A DNA stretch of 64,000 bases from Vitellaria paradoxa (GCA_019916065.1 CM034237.1:40096485-40160484), one strand, 5' to 3'; counted from the stretch's first letter, positions 11,140 through 24,714 are shown. The notes: generated from the letters alone by a model not told the origin. Numbers and translations: made by a program.

Positions 11140-13608
11140 TCACTCATATTGAAGAAAAATGTAAATTTACAATCTTTATTTCACCCTTCTTCTATTATTG
11201 TGTTGTTGTCTAGCTTGTTTACAGCAATTTTGTAGAGAGGTCCTAAAAATAATATGGGGAGTTGCCCATGCTTGAAGGTGATAAATAGGAATCTTTCTTA
11301 CCTACTTCGTGTTTCAAGAACAGTGCTTCACATTTACACGGGGAAAGGGAACAAAATTGAGCAGTTGAAACAACAATGAATGAGAGATCTCATGATCGTA
11401 TTGTATTTGTTGCTGTTAAATGCACCATCTGGAAGAAGGTATGATTGTCTGACAGGAACAATGAAATGAAGGTTTTGTATTCAAATCTTTTGTAAACCTG
11501 GGAAGTTTGATGACACCTGAGGAGCAAGAATTGAGTTTGTCTGATGTCAGGGAATTTATAGTTTTTTCGGTTAAGTAATTGACAATCGTCTGTTTGTTTG
11601 TTTCCACGTTAATTTCTGATAAAGTTGACAATCCGGTTCCTTGATTCTACACTTAACCCATTGATGGTCTAGCTCTCCTATTGGTTCTTTCTCTAGGTGC
11701 TGGTTTGAAAGGTTGCAGGCTCTGCATCACTTAGGTTATTTGTGTTGGTTTATTATTATTATTATTATTGGGTCTGATGGAGAAAAAAAAAAAAAAAGAA
11801 AATTTGAGATCAATATTATTATACCATATTTATTAGGGCAAGATAAAGTGGATTAGTTTTTGTTTGGGGAGGAATTTAATCACGAATATTAGTTGCCCAT
11901 TGCTTTAGGCTAATACTTTTTTTTTTTTTGGTTGTTATTGTTATTATTTATTTATTTTTGGTCATGCAAAGATTTTTGGGGTCCACATGATGAAAAGTCC
12001 AATTAATACCCTCACCATGGTGTGATATCCCCAAAACTGCCGTTGGGATTCAAGCTTGGATCTTAAACTTTCTGGAAAAAAAAAATAAATAAATAAATTG
12101 TGCTCTAGTTTAATTTAATTATTTGAGGAGCTCATCTTAATTGAATTTTATTTGAATCAATCAAGCTAAGTGGCCGTTTGAAATTATAAAAGTTGAAATA
12201 AAATGTGACTTTATTTATTTTTTAATATTTACAGTGCTTTCAACAAACTACGAAAAGATAGAGATGAATAAGGAAAATTCATCCGAATGGTTTGTGGGAC
12301 ATGATGATTTGGAATAAAATCTTATGTCCAAATCGTTAACCATGGGCAAGGGTTTAAGAAATGAGTTTGATTTTATTGTTTTAAAAACAGAATTTCAGAA
12401 GTTGCCCAGCCCCAGCGCCCTTGCCCTGTTTGAAAAATAACAAGTCAGCGTCTCAACAACAGCAGGTGTTGGAATGCTGTCCAAATGCTATCAGGCGTTC
12501 GAACCATATTTGAATGGTTGCATTTTGGAACAAAAATCTGGTTCATGTTCATGCCAAATCCCAAACCCAAACACCCCAAAATCATTATTCCAGCCCACAA
12601 TCCCAAGAAATAATCATATCTAAACACGTAATAAACTCAAGAACATGTTTAACAACCACAAATTCAACAATTAATTCAAGGATTTCATGATTGCATAACA
12701 ACTATGCATATATAAAGATCAACACATTTACATATATACATCCTAGTATTGATCCGTGCAATGCACATAATTATATAATATTTTTTAATGATAAAAAATA
12801 ATTTTTAAATATTTTATAAAATATTTCAATAAAATTGTATAAATTAATAAAAAATAGTTATTGAGTTACTTTATTATATTTATATTTTTATTTGTGTTAA
12901 TTTTAGAGAGTTGATCAAAGTCAAACTTATATATGAATACTAAAAATTATATTTTATTAAATCTCGACCTAACCAGATCCTAAAAATCAATATTAGCTCT
13001 AAAATATATGTGAAATCTTGTACCTACCTATTTAGCCCGATCTCTTTTTAATTTTAGAATATTTGTTAATTTTAATATAATTTTTTTAATTTTTAAATTT
13101 TTACAAAATTAGCTTGAGTTAAAAATACTATTATTCTTAACTATATTAAAATAATTTTTTGATTGATTTTTTAAAATAACTCAAATTATAAATATTTTTT
13201 TATTAATCATACGTTGTACTTTATAAAAATAACTTAAATACTAAGTATTATTAATCTAGTTTTCAATGGGAAGATCGACATGATTAATTTAAATTTAAAA
13301 TTAAAATTTTAAAAAAATTTCCTAGGCTAATTAATATTTAGATACTCCCAAGCCTAATAAATAGTTGGCATTTTTCTTTGTATTTTTAAATTTAAAATAT
13401 ACTAAGAGTTGTCATTTTAAGAGAAGTTAGATTTTTTAATTTTAATTAATATTCATCCTTTTTAAAACCATTTTCAAAGTCTAGTTAATATTTAAATGTT
13501 TTTCTTTGTGTTTTTCAATTTAATTCCTAACATGTTTAAAATATGTAAATTTTATAATAATGGTGAGTGGGTTTATTTTAGAATTCGTTAGCTCACTACT
13601 CATTCTTA
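11140..13608. other. 3' UTR/flank of the SIK1-like gene, then AT-rich intergenic DNA
   Basis: 11140 to about 11650 is probably 3' UTR and flank: no ORF, ordinary composition, no clear AATAAA signal. Beyond it are A/T homopolymers (11788-11797, 11921-11929), a (TTA)n run near 11750 and very AT-rich sequence from 12700. I see no gene. Confidence 0.45.
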
Positions 13609-13765
13609 GGGCTTGTTTGGCCACACCAAAATTCACAAAAAGTCATCAACTTTAACTAATTTTTGTACTTTTCTCCAATCAAAAATTTTCATATATCACT
13701 TTTATGTCACATCTTTCTACTTTTATTGTACTTTTTTCTCCATTTTTTGTCTACCAAACAGGTTC
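13609..13765. mobile_element. Tourist-like (PIF/Harbinger) MITE, 157 bp
   Basis: TTA target duplication at 13606-13608 and 13766-13768. The left terminus is GGGCTTGTTTGGCC; the reverse-complemented right terminus is GAACCTGTTTGGTAGAC. The 3-bp TTA duplication with GG..TTTGG ends is the signature of Tourist MITEs. No coding capacity. Confidence 0.75.
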
Positions 13766-13768
13766 TTA

Positions 13769-14744
13769 AAATCACGTGCTACAACCCTAGTGGTTAAGTA
13801 AAAAAAAAAAATAAAGTTATGGTCATGTACCAATGTGAGACAAAAAAAGAAGTAAAATGAAAAAAAATTTTAATGAAAAAAATAGAAGAAAGAGAGGGTA
13901 TTTCATTCAAAAAAAATTTTTCTAAAAAAAGAAAGAAAATTAGAATGGTAAATAGGAAAAGTGCATATAAGATTTGATTTAATGAGAAAAAAGAAACAAT
14001 CACACAACTTAAGTATATATATAAATTTATAAAAATAATTAATATCTTGAGTATTATTAATCAGTTATAAATGGTCAACATAACTAATTTAAATTTAAAA
14101 TTAAAAATTTTCTGAAAAAGAAATTACTCTCAAGATTAATTAATATTTAGACATTTTTCTTTTTAAAGCAAAATAAGAGTTATTATTGTAAGAGAAAATA
14201 TATTTTTTAAATTCAATTAATATTTAATAATTTTTAAACCTTCTTCCAAATCGAAATAAATTTTTAAGTATTTTTCAATATTTTCAGTAGGTAGAGTGTA
14301 TTTAAGGAACCCGTGAGTTCATTTCGTTTTAAATGAAGAGTGAATTTTTTTTATTATTAGATATAGATTGGAAAAAAAAAATATGTTGTTGCTTCAAATT
14401 TCATTCAATTAGGCCTAGTTTGGAAGGAAAAAATAAAAATAAAAAAATTAGTTGTTTTGTAGTTGACTACTAGCCAATTAACTACTAAAAAATTAATCTT
14501 ATTTTGTGTTTGGAAAAGGAAAAAAAGTTAGATTTTTATTAATAGTTACCTTTTTGGTTTTGATATTTTTATCTTTTCCATAATTAAAAAAAAATTGAAA
14601 TATAAGAAGAAAAATTTGATATTTTTTAAAAAAATTATTTGACATTTTTATTTTTTTATAATTTAAAAAATTTCAAATATAAAAAAATAAATTTAATTAC
14701 TTTTAAAAAAAATAAAAAATTAAATAGTTGGAAGCTAAGACTTC
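13769..14744. other. AT-rich intergenic stretch
   Basis: Long A and T runs, no plausible gene. Around 14410 there is a GGCCTAGTTTGGAAGG end-like motif that could mark another degraded MITE, but I found no partner end. Confidence 0.4.
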
Positions 14745-14757
14745 CCAACATTCTTTT

Positions 14758-15015
14758 TTTTTTTTTGGTGACCCGGAACCCGGCCGGTTTATTACAGCCC
14801 TCAACGAGCCGTGCAGCCGACCGGTAAACCGGAGCCCACGAACACCCCACAAACCCGCCAAACCGCTTAAGTCACACGCTTGCACGTGTGGTGGGTGGCC
14901 CTTGGAATAACTCAATGAGACTAGATTTCACCAATGGAGACTCGAATCTTTGCGAGTTATTACCTCGACCCTCCACAATCAAAAGGTCACCCGCTGAGAT
15001 AGGCCCAAGAGTTTT
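14758..15015 (-). mobile_element. tRNA-derived SINE with poly(A) tail and 13-bp TSD
   Basis: Flanked by CCAACATTCTTTT at 14745-14757 and 15016-15028. Read on the minus strand, the head has a polymerase III A-box-like TATCTCAGCGGG (14990-15001 on +) and a B-box-like GATTCGAGTC (about 14939-14949). A GC-rich body follows (CCGGTTTACCGG, GGCCGGGTTCCGGGTC), then an A-run that appears as T-run 14758-14766 on the + strand. Length is about 258 bp. It is mobilised in trans by a LINE. GC content is far above the surrounding AT-rich DNA. Confidence 0.85.
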
Positions 15016-15028
15016 CCAACATTCTTTT

Positions 15029-16717
15029 AATTAAAGCTTCATGTGCTTGGAGCGCGATTGAAGCCTACTTATTAAGCATACCAAACCACGAGACTTGCCA
15101 TTAATTTTCTTGCAGTCACATACAATAAATGAACATTCAGAATTTGTCGGGGCCAATTTCACACAAGGTCAATGTATCAGTTCACAAATCTTATCCTCTA
15201 GTCACACCAAAAACATAGATGGTGGTTGGAATTCATTCGACTACAAAGTTTGTTGTAGTTTATGAAGTAGAATAGTACTTTGTGTTAAAGAAATATAAAA
15301 TATTTAGAATTACAAAAGTTGATATAAATTTATAAAAAATATAGTTTTGTAATTTGTGTAATAAATAAAAAATTTAAAATTTACAAAGTTTTATAAAATT
15401 TTATATAACTCCAAGTAAATAATATTAAATATTCTAAAACAAAAATATATTTTATCCTCTAGTTTTATGTCGACTTTCTATTCATATTCATTTTGTTTTC
15501 TTACTTTTTTATTTTTTACACAAATCTAAATTCCTCGCACACCCATTTTTAAATTTCAGTTCCCTTGAAAACTCTCAAGCAAGCAAGCATAATTTTAAGA
15601 GTTCAAAAACTAGAAGAAGTTGAGACTGTCAACTCACAATTTGAATAGAATAGAACTCATAGAAGTCATGCAGCCTATATTGGTTAACAAAAAGGACCGG
15701 CACAATGTGTTAATGATTGTTACTGACTTAACCTTATTAAGCTAAGGATTCTATGGAAAGCCACCGCACAAATTTAATGTAATTTGCATGGAGTTAAATC
15801 ATTAGTAATAAGAAATGAATATAGAAACTGAATTGGAATGTACATGCAGAATTCAGAAGAAAGAAAGAAGAATCTGCATCCAAAAAAAAAAAGAGGAAGT
15901 GTCCAAACATTTTTGGGAGGTCCCTTGGCTGGGGAATAGGGGAAGGTCCACACTACTGACGAGCAAAGCAAATGGACAATTCCAATTTCCATCCAATCAA
16001 ATGATTTGGACACTTCTCTCTGGGCTAATTGACAAAAAAATAATTAGTTGCCCCCCAAAAACCCATTATTTGAAAAGGGCATTTCAACAGTAGCTGGTGA
16101 GAGCATAATAGGGTCCCTTTCCACTGCCCACTGAAACAACTGAAATTTGTTGGCATCTAAAGGATGGTAACATGTGAGAGAACTTGGATGCATCGAAACA
16201 GTTCATGCAGCAAAGTGGACCACAAAATTAAGCACAAATATGAAAAACAACAAAAATTGACAAGTTATGCAAAGAAGGTAAAATATCTTCCCATGAGACG
16301 GGATGGGATCGATGTTTTGGCTTCAATATCAATGTTCTGAGCAATTTTCATTTTATTTTTTGAAGTAGCCTTTTCCAATCTCTTTTTTGAGTTTTTCCCA
16401 CTAAAGTTTGTTTTTTTTCTTCTGAGCCTTTTATTAGCTATGTTACTTTGAAGAAATCAAAAATTAAACAAAAATTTAAAAAGCTACTGACGAAAGCTAC
16501 ACACACACATATATACATTCAGCTAATTTTTTAAATATTTTTCACTAAGATTTTCTTTTGAAGATTGTTAAAAAGTGAATGGCATGCCTAAGAGTTCTCA
16601 AAAGAAAAAAAGGAAATCAAATTTGAGCTGCAAAAAATTAAAAAGAAAAAGAAAATGTAAAGTACGGTTGCACTAATAAGTGAGACCAAATTTCATTTTA
16701 GGATATGATATTTTAGT
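15029..16717. other. Intergenic, nothing recognised
   Basis: No protein-like ORF, no tandem array and no clear transposon ends were seen. 15240-15480 is very AT-rich; 15640-16250 has near-normal composition and could be old unique sequence. Confidence 0.35.
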
Positions 16718-17968
16718 TGTAACAACTAAGAATTTAAAATTTTAATTTACTATTAATCCTTTGTGAATTGATCTTATTAGTGAATTTCTTGTTAAATAGA
16801 TCATTTAGAGTTTAAAGAAATGATCATGTAGACATTTAAAATTTTAGGTTCTTATTTGCTATAATTAAAATATCAAACTCTAAAATAGTTAAAGGACTCA
16901 GGATGCTCAAAACTAGAATGTCTAGGACAAAAGGCATGTAAAAAAATGAAAATTAATTTGAATCGAAGTGAAACATAATTTAATATCTGCTCACTTCAAT
17001 GAACAGCGATCACACGTCAATATTCGAATCAACATGTATAGTATGTAACATACTATGGTATAAAGCTTTATCACATAGTTCTTTTTTCTCATATTAAAAT
17101 AATAAAATATAAACCAACAGTTTCCATTCAAGCAATTATCAAAATAAGGTATATCTAGTCACATTATCTCATACATCAGAACAAAACAATAATCTTTCGT
17201 AGTAAGCTTTACACAACATCATTTCAATAATAATAATAATAATAATATAAAGTTTTAAGTCTTGGAACTCACACTTTAGGTCACATAAATAAGTATAGAA
17301 TAAAGTAAAAGAGAAAGAGACCTCTCAGTCAAACCAACTGTTTCAAATAAGCTCCAAATGACCACTCTCATCTCTCCACATGTGATGTGAAAGAGATAAG
17401 CTTGACAACTCAGTAAGTAGAACAGTGCAGGTGTGCACAAATGTACATATATTTAATGGTACATAAAATATAACATATATCCATATTAACAGAACATAAA
17501 AATGAATAGGGATGCAAGCAATATAATTAGGTAACACTAATCTTCATTTACCTCTAATCTTATTCTAAGATAGGTAACGTTTCACAAAGTATGAGAGGTC
17601 ACTAATCACACTGTTTTAAATCAGAGTCAACAAATCAGGAGAGAATTAGTTTTGCATGTGAAGCCATTGGTCACATTGTTTTATCCAACAAATGACAAGC
17701 CAGTATCTTATGGATGTTCCTTAACCCTAAGGGATAATAAATCACATAGCTTCTCAATGGATCTTCTTCGATATCTCACAGTAAGCTTGCTTGCAAGCAT
17801 CAATTTGTATCCCGGTCAAATGAAAATCTTAATATGTGTCCCATCACCAATAAATCAACTAGTGATCATTCGATATTTTCAAAAACTCATTTATCATTTT
17901 AAATATCATTTTTTATCCTAAAATATTGTTCATGATCTAGGACTTTACTCTACATGTGTAAAGTTACA
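16718..17968 (-). mobile_element. Probable solo LTR (about 1.25 kb) with near-perfect 5-bp TSD
   Basis: The block starts TGTAACAACTAAG and ends GTAAAGTTACA, flanked by TTAGT (16713-16717) and TTAAT (17969-17973), one mismatch. On the minus strand it contains text typical of plant chromovirus LTRs (ACTTACTGAGTTGTCAAGC, and a GAGAGATGAGAGTGG motif). No internal retroviral domain is adjacent, so it is read as a recombined solo LTR. It contains a (TAA)n run near 17228. Confidence 0.55.
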
Positions 17969-17973
17969 TTAAT

Positions 17974-18599
17974 GTGTGTCCGTGTGAGCGCGCAAGCACG
18001 CACGTGTGAGTGAGTAAGTAAAAGAGAGAGTGGGAAGAGAGAGAGAGAGAGAGAGATGTTCAATTTGAGTTATATTCTTCAAAGACGATTGGTTGTTTGA
18101 TTTGTTGGATTTCTTTTGGTTAGACATTAGAAATAAAGAAATCACATTTTAGTCATATTCACCAATGAGAGATTATTTGGTTTTTTTAAAAGCTCATTTT
18201 ATTTTTTTCCATAAATATGATTTTACCCATGGTACATCAATACATCTGAAAATTCTTAATGTCTTACTAGTGATCCCAATCAAGCAATCGCACAAGAATG
18301 AAGAAGGTAGGATAAAAGGAACGAGGAAACCTCAAAAAACTTTCACTAAAAACAAACGTTGGTTACAAACTCAAACTGTCGATAGATTGGTTCCTTGACT
18401 TTATGCTTTGTTGACGTTTGCTTGAATCCTCGATGCACCAACTCCTTTAGCGAAAGCCCTTCGACTCCTCGAAGGCACGATACTGACTCCTCAGTAGCTT
18501 CGCTGAATCCTCAGCGTTCACAAACCTAGAACCCGAACTCCTTCGGATTGAACACGAAACATGTTGGCTAAGTAATTTAGAGAATAATTAAACTTTCAG
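17974..18599. other. Unclassified, possibly old LTR-type sequence
   Basis: Holds a GA microsatellite (about 18025-18055) and, from 18415, a CG-containing block with repeated GACTCCTC/GAATCCTC words. The sequence resumes after the inserted solo LTR at 20396 with a TATA-like CTATATATA (reverse complement of 20456-20464). 18400-18599 plus 20401-20660 may therefore be one older LTR, but I could not find its ends. Confidence 0.3.
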
Positions 18600-20395
18600 T
18601 GTCACACCATGGATTTCACAACCCGAGCATATGAACAAAAGAACACACAATACACCATTTAATAAATTTTCCTATCCCACATCAGAGCCACACACCACAC
18701 ACTTTGGAGCAAGGAATATAATAATAAATAAAACTAAACTTTGAATTTAAATAAATGCCACAGTTAAAATCCACTAGGCAACTAAGCTCCAAAACTAAAC
18801 CCAACCAATCTCCACAGAAATAAATAAATCAATAATTTATCTTCATCTCACAAACAGAGGTTTATCACAATTCACTAAAACTAATTTCCTAGAGTCTAAA
18901 ACAATTACATAAAAATAATAAATAAAATTTTAATTCCTATGCTCAGAAGGTCCAGCACGTGACTCAAATTCATTACCTGCATCACAAGCTGTAAGGGGTT
19001 TAGCACTAATACCATGTGTACTCGGAACCCTAATAATAATAATATAATGCAGTATACCCTAGCATGCTATTAAGTGAAACAATTATGCACAAGTAGCAGT
19101 TTCAAACAGGAACTTGAATTTATTATCAATCTATCTTCGTTACAATTTAATTGTGTTTTAGCACCACACAACATAACAACAAAAAATAATTTAATTTCAA
19201 GGTACTGCTGTTTGGTTGTCTCGTAGAAATCAGACCCAACCAATATATATCATTTTTTGATGTCTGCTTGGTTGTTCCATAGCAACAGGACCCAACCAAT
19301 ATACACCATCCTTCGGTGTCTGCTTCCTAGGCCGAATCCTTAGGAATATAATATGCCACCCTTAGGCATCTGCTCTTTTGTAGGTTACTAGCCTACTAGA
19401 ATCGATAACCAACCCCCGCGCGGGTTTCGGGACTTTCAACCCTTGGGTACGTATACCCGATATTTTTTGTACCTCTAAACCCAAACCAAACACACCAAAT
19501 TTCATTTTAAATTCACATTAAATAAGTTCTTTTTAATGGAAGTTTTAAACCCTGCTAACCATCAATTTATGTACATAGTTAACACAACCTTTAATCCCAT
19601 TAAACAAGTAATCTCATGGTAATAACCACAGTGCATATATATATATATTTGTATATATATATATATACTCAATTGACCACTTGGATTTCAAAAGTCATGT
19701 TTAGATGAATCGTTCTCAGGGGTTTATGAAAAAAAAATAAAAATAAAAAAAATCTGTTGAATCAAATGTCCTGAGACAATTTATTCACATGACATAATGT
19801 GTACATATATATATATACCTAATTATACGTTTGACCCAAAAGTGTCCTGAGAGCGACCATTGTATAAAGGCAAAGTGTATTATATATATAAAAATCAATC
19901 TTCCAGCATTCCATTTTGAACCACATACTTGTGCACATAAAGACAAAAACACATAAAGACAAAAAAACTTGTCATCAAACAAGTTTAACATGCCACTGTC
20001 AAACAAACCGAAAAGGTATATATATATATATATATACACAAATTAGTAAGTAGGATGCTACCCTTTACCTCATCGAAAACACAATTCAGCAATCAGAGGA
20101 AACACAATAAAATCCAAAAATCCAGCCGCCATTCTTCTACTTCTTCTCCTTCTCATTTTCTTTCTCTCTCTAAGGTTTTATTTTTTATTTTTTACCAAAA
20201 ATAAATACAACTTTATAAATTTATAGTAACAGTGTTTAAACCCTAATCAACTTAATTACTTTCCTATTCCCCATAGGTTTAGAAAAATTACACATTTTTC
20301 CTAAAATTAAAAAAAATCCTTTCAAATATAACCCAAAATTAATTATATATATATATATATATAAACTAAATTAAATAAAAATTCGGGTCATTACA
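18600..20395 (-). mobile_element. Solo LTR of a Tekay/Del-type Ty3/Gypsy element, TSD TTCAG
   Basis: Perfect 5-bp duplication TTCAG at 18595-18599 and 20396-20400. The + strand text starts TGTCACACCATGG and ends CGGGTCATTACA, so on the minus strand it starts TGTAATGACCCG as chromovirus LTRs do. It shares a diagnostic patch with the LTRs at 41539-43407 and 49297-52958: GGCTACTAACCTACTA-type text followed by a GCGGGTT word, here at 19383-19430. Several TA microsatellites (19637-19668, 19805-19817, 20018-20035, 20345-20362) lie inside. There is no internal region, so unequal LTR recombination has removed it. Confidence 0.85.
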
Positions 20396-20400
20396 TTCAG

Positions 20401-22106
20401 GCTCTCAATTTGATGTGTATTCTCTCTGTGTATTAACCCTAGATACGTCCATAGGATATATATAGCAAAACTTGGGACATTTAGGATTTAGGAAACAAAG
20501 CTATAGTGTGCTAGAGATTGTCCATCGTGGGAAGGTCACACTCGCGCCTAACCCGCGGCCTTCCCACCGGGATCCCGTGAATCAATGCAGGCTTCCCACA
20601 TGGCTAAGTTCCTAAATTCTGCTCTCGACTTTATCTTGCGAGTACCAGCGGCCTTCCAGTAGTCTTCTTGCGTTATACTACTTTAGCATTGTTTGGCTTT
20701 TTTCAAACTTTGAATATTATGCAAACATAGCTTTCTTGAGGCCTTTATACTTCTACTTGACTCAAAACTATAGTGCCTTGTTCTACACTAAGTCTCAAAG
20801 TTACAGAACACTTAATTTGATCATGGATTTGCCAATTTACAATTTTAGTCTTAACAACATCAATATGACCTTCTCGGTCAACCACAATAATTGGAAGATA
20901 TACCTTCATCCATATCATAAGATATGCTCAATCGTTGTAGCATCGATAGTGTAACTTCTCATCATAGCATATCCAAACTCAAGAACATGGTATAATTAAA
21001 CCACAAAGATTTGTAGGGTGACTTGACGAATTACGATATAACATATACTATAACAATACTTAAGTGAAGGGGTTTAATTTCTCAAGACATAGATTTTTAT
21101 AAAAAAATTCAAATCTGTTCATATTTGTTGGAATATCCCAAAGGATCATTTGAACACACTCCCAAGAACCACTTAGCAAGGGCCAATTCCTCTAGCTTAG
21201 GACTGAGCCATTCAAATGCACCCTATTGAGTCTTTCGAATAGATCATACGAAATCTAAACCTAGGTTCGTCCTTTACCCAAAAAGGAATCCCAAGCACTC
21301 TAACAATTCACAAGTCTTAAATCCAACAGCACACAAGCAATAGCATGTAAATAATTTACCTACATGCCCACTCACCAATTAAATCATGAATTTAATAAGA
21401 AATTCTAACATTTCTCACATATATAAATATCTATAATTTACCATATAACTCAAAATCAAATGCATAATTCTACTCTAGGATATGCTAAAGTACATAATAA
21501 ACAATCAAAAGGTTTCACTGCCTCTGATTCTGGAAAAAAAAATTCAAGAAAAATAAAGAAATCCACTGAAACATCCAAACCTCTTAGGCTTATATCTCTT
21601 ACTTTGGTCAGAATCTCTAAAAACCATTACCACCATGATAATCACCATGTTGCAAGGTCAAAACCCCCATACTTTTGTAACCCAACTCTACCTTTTCTCG
21701 CCTCACTCTCTTTTCTTTCTCTCTAACCAACTGCAGAAAGAAGAAAAAGAGAGTTGTGTGGAGAAGGAAAGAGAAATGATGAAAGAAAATCGAGTGGACC
21801 CTTATCCCACTTCCAAGGCCCAAACCCAATTTGTGTTCAACCTAACTTAGAAAAATAAAATAAACACCATCAATTGGATCAAATCTTAAATCTAAAGATT
21901 AAGATGATAAAAAATCTTGAATAAAGATAAAAAATAAATGATGAGTATTATATATAAATTGCAATTTGCACTAAAATATTAAACAAAAATGCTATTTGTG
22001 AACGATTCATGTAATTTTTCTTATTTCCCCTTCCTATTAAGATTAGCAATGTAAATATACAGAGATGAGTCAAGCCAATTCCTACACTTTTCAAATGACT
22101 CATTTA
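20401..22106. other. Unclassified, transposon-like intergenic DNA
   Basis: No convincing ORF. 20480-20660 is GC-richer, with CCTAACCCGCGGCCTTCCC-type text. 21600-21850 looks like an LTR promoter/leader in composition (CT- and GA-rich strands). No target duplication was located. Confidence 0.3.
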
Positions 22107-22229
22107 GGGTCCATTAGCAACTTTTGTAACTTTTAGCATTTTTTTAGTAATTTTTTTTTTTTACTTATTTTAACAACTTTTTACCAAATGATACTAAAAG
22201 TTTCAAAAAATTAGTGTGCCAATGGGATC
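22107..22229. mobile_element. Tourist-like MITE, 123 bp
   Basis: TTA duplication at 22104-22106 and 22230-22232. The left end is GGGTCCATTAGCAAC and the reverse-complemented right end is GATCCCATTGGCACAC. The interior is AT-rich and can fold on itself. No coding capacity. Confidence 0.65.
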
Positions 22230-22232
22230 TTA

Positions 22233-22719
22233 TTGCAAAATTCTAGATTTTATGTTCAAATTCAACTCATTTAATAAATGAATGAGCATAATAAATGAGT
22301 TTAAATTTTGTATTCAAACTCAACTCATTTACTGAGTGAATAATCTTCTCCAAGCATGATTTATTTAAGAAAAAAATATTTATCTATAGCTCTACAAGAG
22401 GTATTCTTCATATCTCCAATCAGGTAAAGGAAATAAATGTAATTTACCAATGCGTTATTTGTACTACTTTAATGTTCTAATAACATTAAATCAATTAGGT
22501 AATATTAAGAAATTTTAAATCTTTTAAATTAAATTGTGTCATAGTTCAAATATAAACTTCTTGATTGTGGGTTACAATAATTCAAAGAGTAATTGCTACT
22601 ATCCAAATGCTTTGGCTAAAATTAAGCAAATTGTAATGTAACTTTTAGAATAAAAAATATGATGTTTCTACAAATACAATGCACTAAATATATTAAAATA
22701 TTAGGTAAGATAGATAAAT
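22233..22719. other. Short intergenic stretch, nothing recognised
   Basis: AT-rich with short direct repeats (AACTCATTTA/AATGAGT words at 22262-22340). No ORF or transposon ends seen. Confidence 0.35.
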
Positions 22720-24714
22720 CATAACACCCGGTATTTTATTTTTGCTAATTATTTGATATTTTGGGCCAATTAAATATTCGGATCGAGGTTTGGTTTGGAT
22801 AATTGAGTTTATTTTATTTTTCCCGAGCCGAGTTTAGCCTAGAGTTGTATTGGGTTGGAAAATTGTTCCAAGGGCCTAGTCTTTTTTTTTCTTTTCTTCA
22901 TTTACTCTTTTTTTTTTCTTTTTTCATTTTTCTTATTTTTGTTTGGTTTTCTTGAAGCAGCTCTGCAAGAGTGAGATGAGAGAGAGAAAGTAGAGTTTGG
23001 AGAGGAAACTGAATGGATCAGGTTAGTGTTCGATGCCATGATTGCCGTGGTAGTGACCATTCTTGGTGATTTGGCTTGAAGTAAGAGAAATCAGTTTCGG
23101 AAGCTTGGAAGCCAAACCCAGTTTGTTTTCACTTTTTTTCTTCTTTCTTCGAATTTGGGGTAAGTGAGACTTATATACATGTTTATATCTGTTGTTAGCA
23201 TGATCTTGATATGTTATTTGTTTGATTTGGTTGAGTACTAGCTGATTTATGGAGATATGTAGATATGTGTATATAGTTATTTATATATATGCATATATAT
23301 GTTAAAATCTTACATTCTTTTAAGCTATTGTTGAAATAAATGTTAGATAACCGTATATTGATATATCTACATGTTTATATGTGATTGATTGTTGAACATG
23401 TGGCTTGAATGGAAGATTTAGGGAATTGTGGTTTGGGGGTTTTATGCTAAAGATGAACCTAGAATGGGCTTTTAGGTACTATCGTGTGGACAAGGGTTCG
23501 AATAACCCGTCTAGGGCTCTTATTCAGAAAGGGGATCGGAGGACAAAATGATGTTTTTTCCCCTAAAAATACAAAATTTTGGACTTTTAAGCATAATTCG
23601 GTGCCTAAAATCATTAGTTATTGATTCTTAATGGTTATAAAGACCCCAGGTCATCCTCAAGCCTAATGGGAATATATTTTTATATTGAAATAATATTTAT
23701 TTACAAGATTGATCATATCATGTGCGTTAGGTTGTGGTTGCATCATATGGTTTGATATTATGATTATTGATTGGCCGAGAGTGTCATCTTTTTTTAATAT
23801 ATTATTGATGTGCTGAGGCATAGGTCATGTATATGGTCGGGATCTTTAATTTTGAGAAAAATCTTAAAATGAGATTTTGAAAATATCAGATGATCCCTGG
23901 TTCATATATATATGACTAGAGCTTAGTCATTAGAGTTGGAATTTTAATCTTGAGATATTGTTATAAGATTTTCTCCAGACTGCAACCAGACCATACTTGA
24001 GCTAACCATATGCCTAACTATGGGTGTAACTCGGTTCACTAGCAAAAGAGCTAGGGAGTGTAACTTCATTCCTTATTTGTGATATATATTGAGAGATACG
24101 TTCGTTGTAAGTGTAAATGGTGTAGTTGGTGGTCCAACGTACTTTGCTGAGTGTCACCCGTTCCAAGATAAATTGGGAGTAGATGGAGATTAGAGAATAC
24201 ATTGGCCATTGTATTGCATTATACTTGCATTATCATATTATCTTTTATAAAGATTGTTGTGAATTATATTATATGTTGGATTATTATTCTCTCGTACACA
24301 CTTGCACGGTCTACCTACTTGACAATGGTGCTCACCCCATCCTTATTATTGGTGATCCTATGAGGTGGCGGAGTAGTCACCTCGAGTTGAGCTGAGACTG
24401 ATGGATTGACCTAACACTTTAGTTTATTTTATTATTAGATGACTGTACTCTTATTTGTGCGACCCGACGTATGGGTCCTAGACTTATTTATATTTTGAGA
24501 TTGTATTATTATGAAGTCATTATGGCTGTGTAAGTCTTAGATTATGTCACTAGGATGTGACGTTAGATTTTATTATTATAATGTCATTTTGTAATCTTAA
24601 TATGGGCATGAGGGCCGATGTCAGAGGCTCTGATTGTTATTATTATCTTATGACTTAACCTTAGTACAGGTTTTTATTTATTTTATTAAGTACCCATGTT
24701 CACATGTTGTTCGT
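22720..24714 (+). mobile_element. Old LTR-like block (Ty3/Gypsy type), interrupted by the Athila element
   Basis: Starts CATAACACCCGGTATTTT, which resembles the usual chromovirus start TGTAACACCCGG after C/T changes. It then shows LTR-like organisation: leader text with GAGAGAGAAAG (22980), GTACTATCGTGTGGAC, a GAGTTGAGCTGAGACTGATGG block at 24384, and GCGACCCGACGTATGGGTCC at 24459. Its right end is obscured by the Athila insertion at 24715, and no target duplication was confirmed. No protein domain. Classification rests on composition and the start motif only. Confidence 0.4.

Noticed and set aside
14939..15001. A tRNA gene
   Set aside because: Pol III boxes are present but no cloverleaf; they form the head of a SINE with poly(A) and TSD.
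21460..21850. Overlapping ORFs of 70-88 codons on both strands
   Set aside because: Composition-driven (CT/GA-rich); no domain, looks like transposon leader sequence.
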